Shown: piece by piece, positions 63,240-64,000 of the stretch
How positions within the stretch are numbered: position 1 is the stretch's first letter
Layout of the letters: each line of letters begins with the position of its first letter
From: Theropithecus gelada
Lineage: Eukaryota > Chordata > Mammalia > Primates > Cercopithecidae
Direction of reading: 5' to 3'
NCBI RefSeq assembly: GCF_003255815.1
Contig: NC_037674.1
Coordinates: 19,985,537 to 20,049,536, forward strand
DNA length: 64,000 nucleotides
The notes under the pieces: generated by a model
The model's database searches: none
The model's input: the letters and a program-made list of their open reading frames with translations, nothing else
Told to the model about the DNA's origin: nothing
Translations under genes and position numbers: made by a program

Positions 63240-64000
63240 CTAGGAAAAGAAAAACGTTTGTCTTTTAAGTTCCTTTTCATTTCCTTATTATGATTATCAA
63301 CATGGGATTTATACATTTACTGAACATCTAACAAAGGAACTTTTATTTAAAATCCATTACTAGATTTGCAGTTAGGTTCAAGGGATATAAAATTGAGTAA
63401 AACTAAGACCTTACAACTCCAGGAGCTAGTGGAAGACATACTGATTATAGTACTGTATGATAAGTGCTGTGACAAAAGTATCCCAGGGTGTTAGAGAGGA
63501 AGGTCCAGAAGAGGAACATCTAAATAAAAGTGATGACCACCCGCCCCCGTAGCCCTCCCGCACAGGCTTGATAGTAGAAGTAACTAGTAACTGATAAGAC
63601 AAAAAATTTAAAGACCAGTAAGTGTTCCACAGATATATTGAGATAAGAGGACAGGTGTTCCAAAAAGAGGGAGTATCATATGCAGAGAGACAAAGAAAAG
63701 AAACTGCATCAAGCCTTCAGGGAACTACAAATTACTCAATATAACTGGAGAGAGCAGCAGATGAGACTTAAAAGCAAAGCAGAGGATCCATCATGAAGAG
63801 CCTTGCATTTGAGTTAGATTTTATCCTGAAACTACGTGGAGCCACTGAAAGACTGTAAAAGCAAGATGTGATGTAATCAGATACATATTTACAGAAAAAT
63901 ATCCAGGCAGCAATATAGAGAGTGGACTGAAAGTGATTCAAGCTCGAGATATTAAGGCATTAGAAGGCTACTACCAATAATCCACATGAAAAGAAATACT
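63240..64000. other. Part of intron 10
   Basis: No exon in phase with exon 11 was seen. 63780-63960 (gaagagccttgcatttgagttagattttatcctgaaac, ggagccactgaaagac) looks like a diverged ancient interspersed repeat I cannot name. Confidence 0.45.

Larger units (their letters stand above)
61935..62908 (-). repeat. Old Alu split by an LTR
   Basis: One part at 61935-62052 (gagacacggtcttgctctgttacc to gactacaggtg), the other from about 62749 to 62908 (aggtgcaagccaccatg to cacacccagct). Confidence 0.88.

Noticed and set aside
1..64000. CRISPR arrays, bacterial operons, phage or toxin-antitoxin systems
   Set aside because: The repeats are dispersed Alus and LINEs, the only coding sequence is a spliced primate gene, and no regularly spaced array exists.

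Overview
The window is nuclear DNA from a primate. It is saturated with Alu repeats (about 80 copies or pieces on both strands), with old LINE-1 pieces, MIRs, DNA transposons and one MaLR LTR between them. Several of the youngest Alus carry the AluY-R type signature that I associate with Old World monkeys (left arm reading ggctcaagcctg, gagacggg and actagccgggcgaggtgg; right arm ending gatccggccactgc). A cercopithecid such as a macaque, baboon or guenon is therefore the best guess, not human.

One gene runs through the whole window on the minus strand: SPG11, encoding spatacsin. I reconstructed 28 coding exons by hand. They are numbered 11 to 38 on the human 40-exon model, with exon 11 at 63063-63239 and exon 38 at 544-699. 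Together they give 4,929 coding bases, or 1,643 codons, with no stop or frameshift and with matching phase at every junction. This corresponds to about residues 694-2336 of the 2,443-residue human protein. Exons 1-10 lie beyond the right edge and exons 39-40 beyond the left edge, so no promoter, start codon, stop codon or poly(A) site of the gene is present. All introns are GT-AG except intron 14, which uses a GC donor.

Layout: 1-10200 holds exons 38-31 in short introns. 10179-19278 is the 9.1 kb intron 30, filled by a fragmented antisense-to-gene L1M, a DNA transposon and Alus. 19279-36387 holds exons 30-21, including the 742-base exon 30. 36388-43487 is the 7.1 kb intron 20 with an L1 and a MER2. 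43488-51590 holds exons 20-16. 51591-56878 is intron 15, with rearranged L1. 56879-59520 holds a cluster of exons 15-12. The rest is intron 11 with a triple-nested repeat, exon 11, and part of intron 10.

Spatacsin works with spastizin (ZFYVE26) and the AP-5 adaptor on late endosomes and lysosomes, in lysosome recycling. Loss causes a recessive spastic paraplegia in people. I found no second protein gene, no CRISPR, no bacterial or phage system, and no undescribed system. The points worth a second look are splice-site details, repeat nesting that gives a relative chronology, inverted repeats, and one tRNA-like relic.
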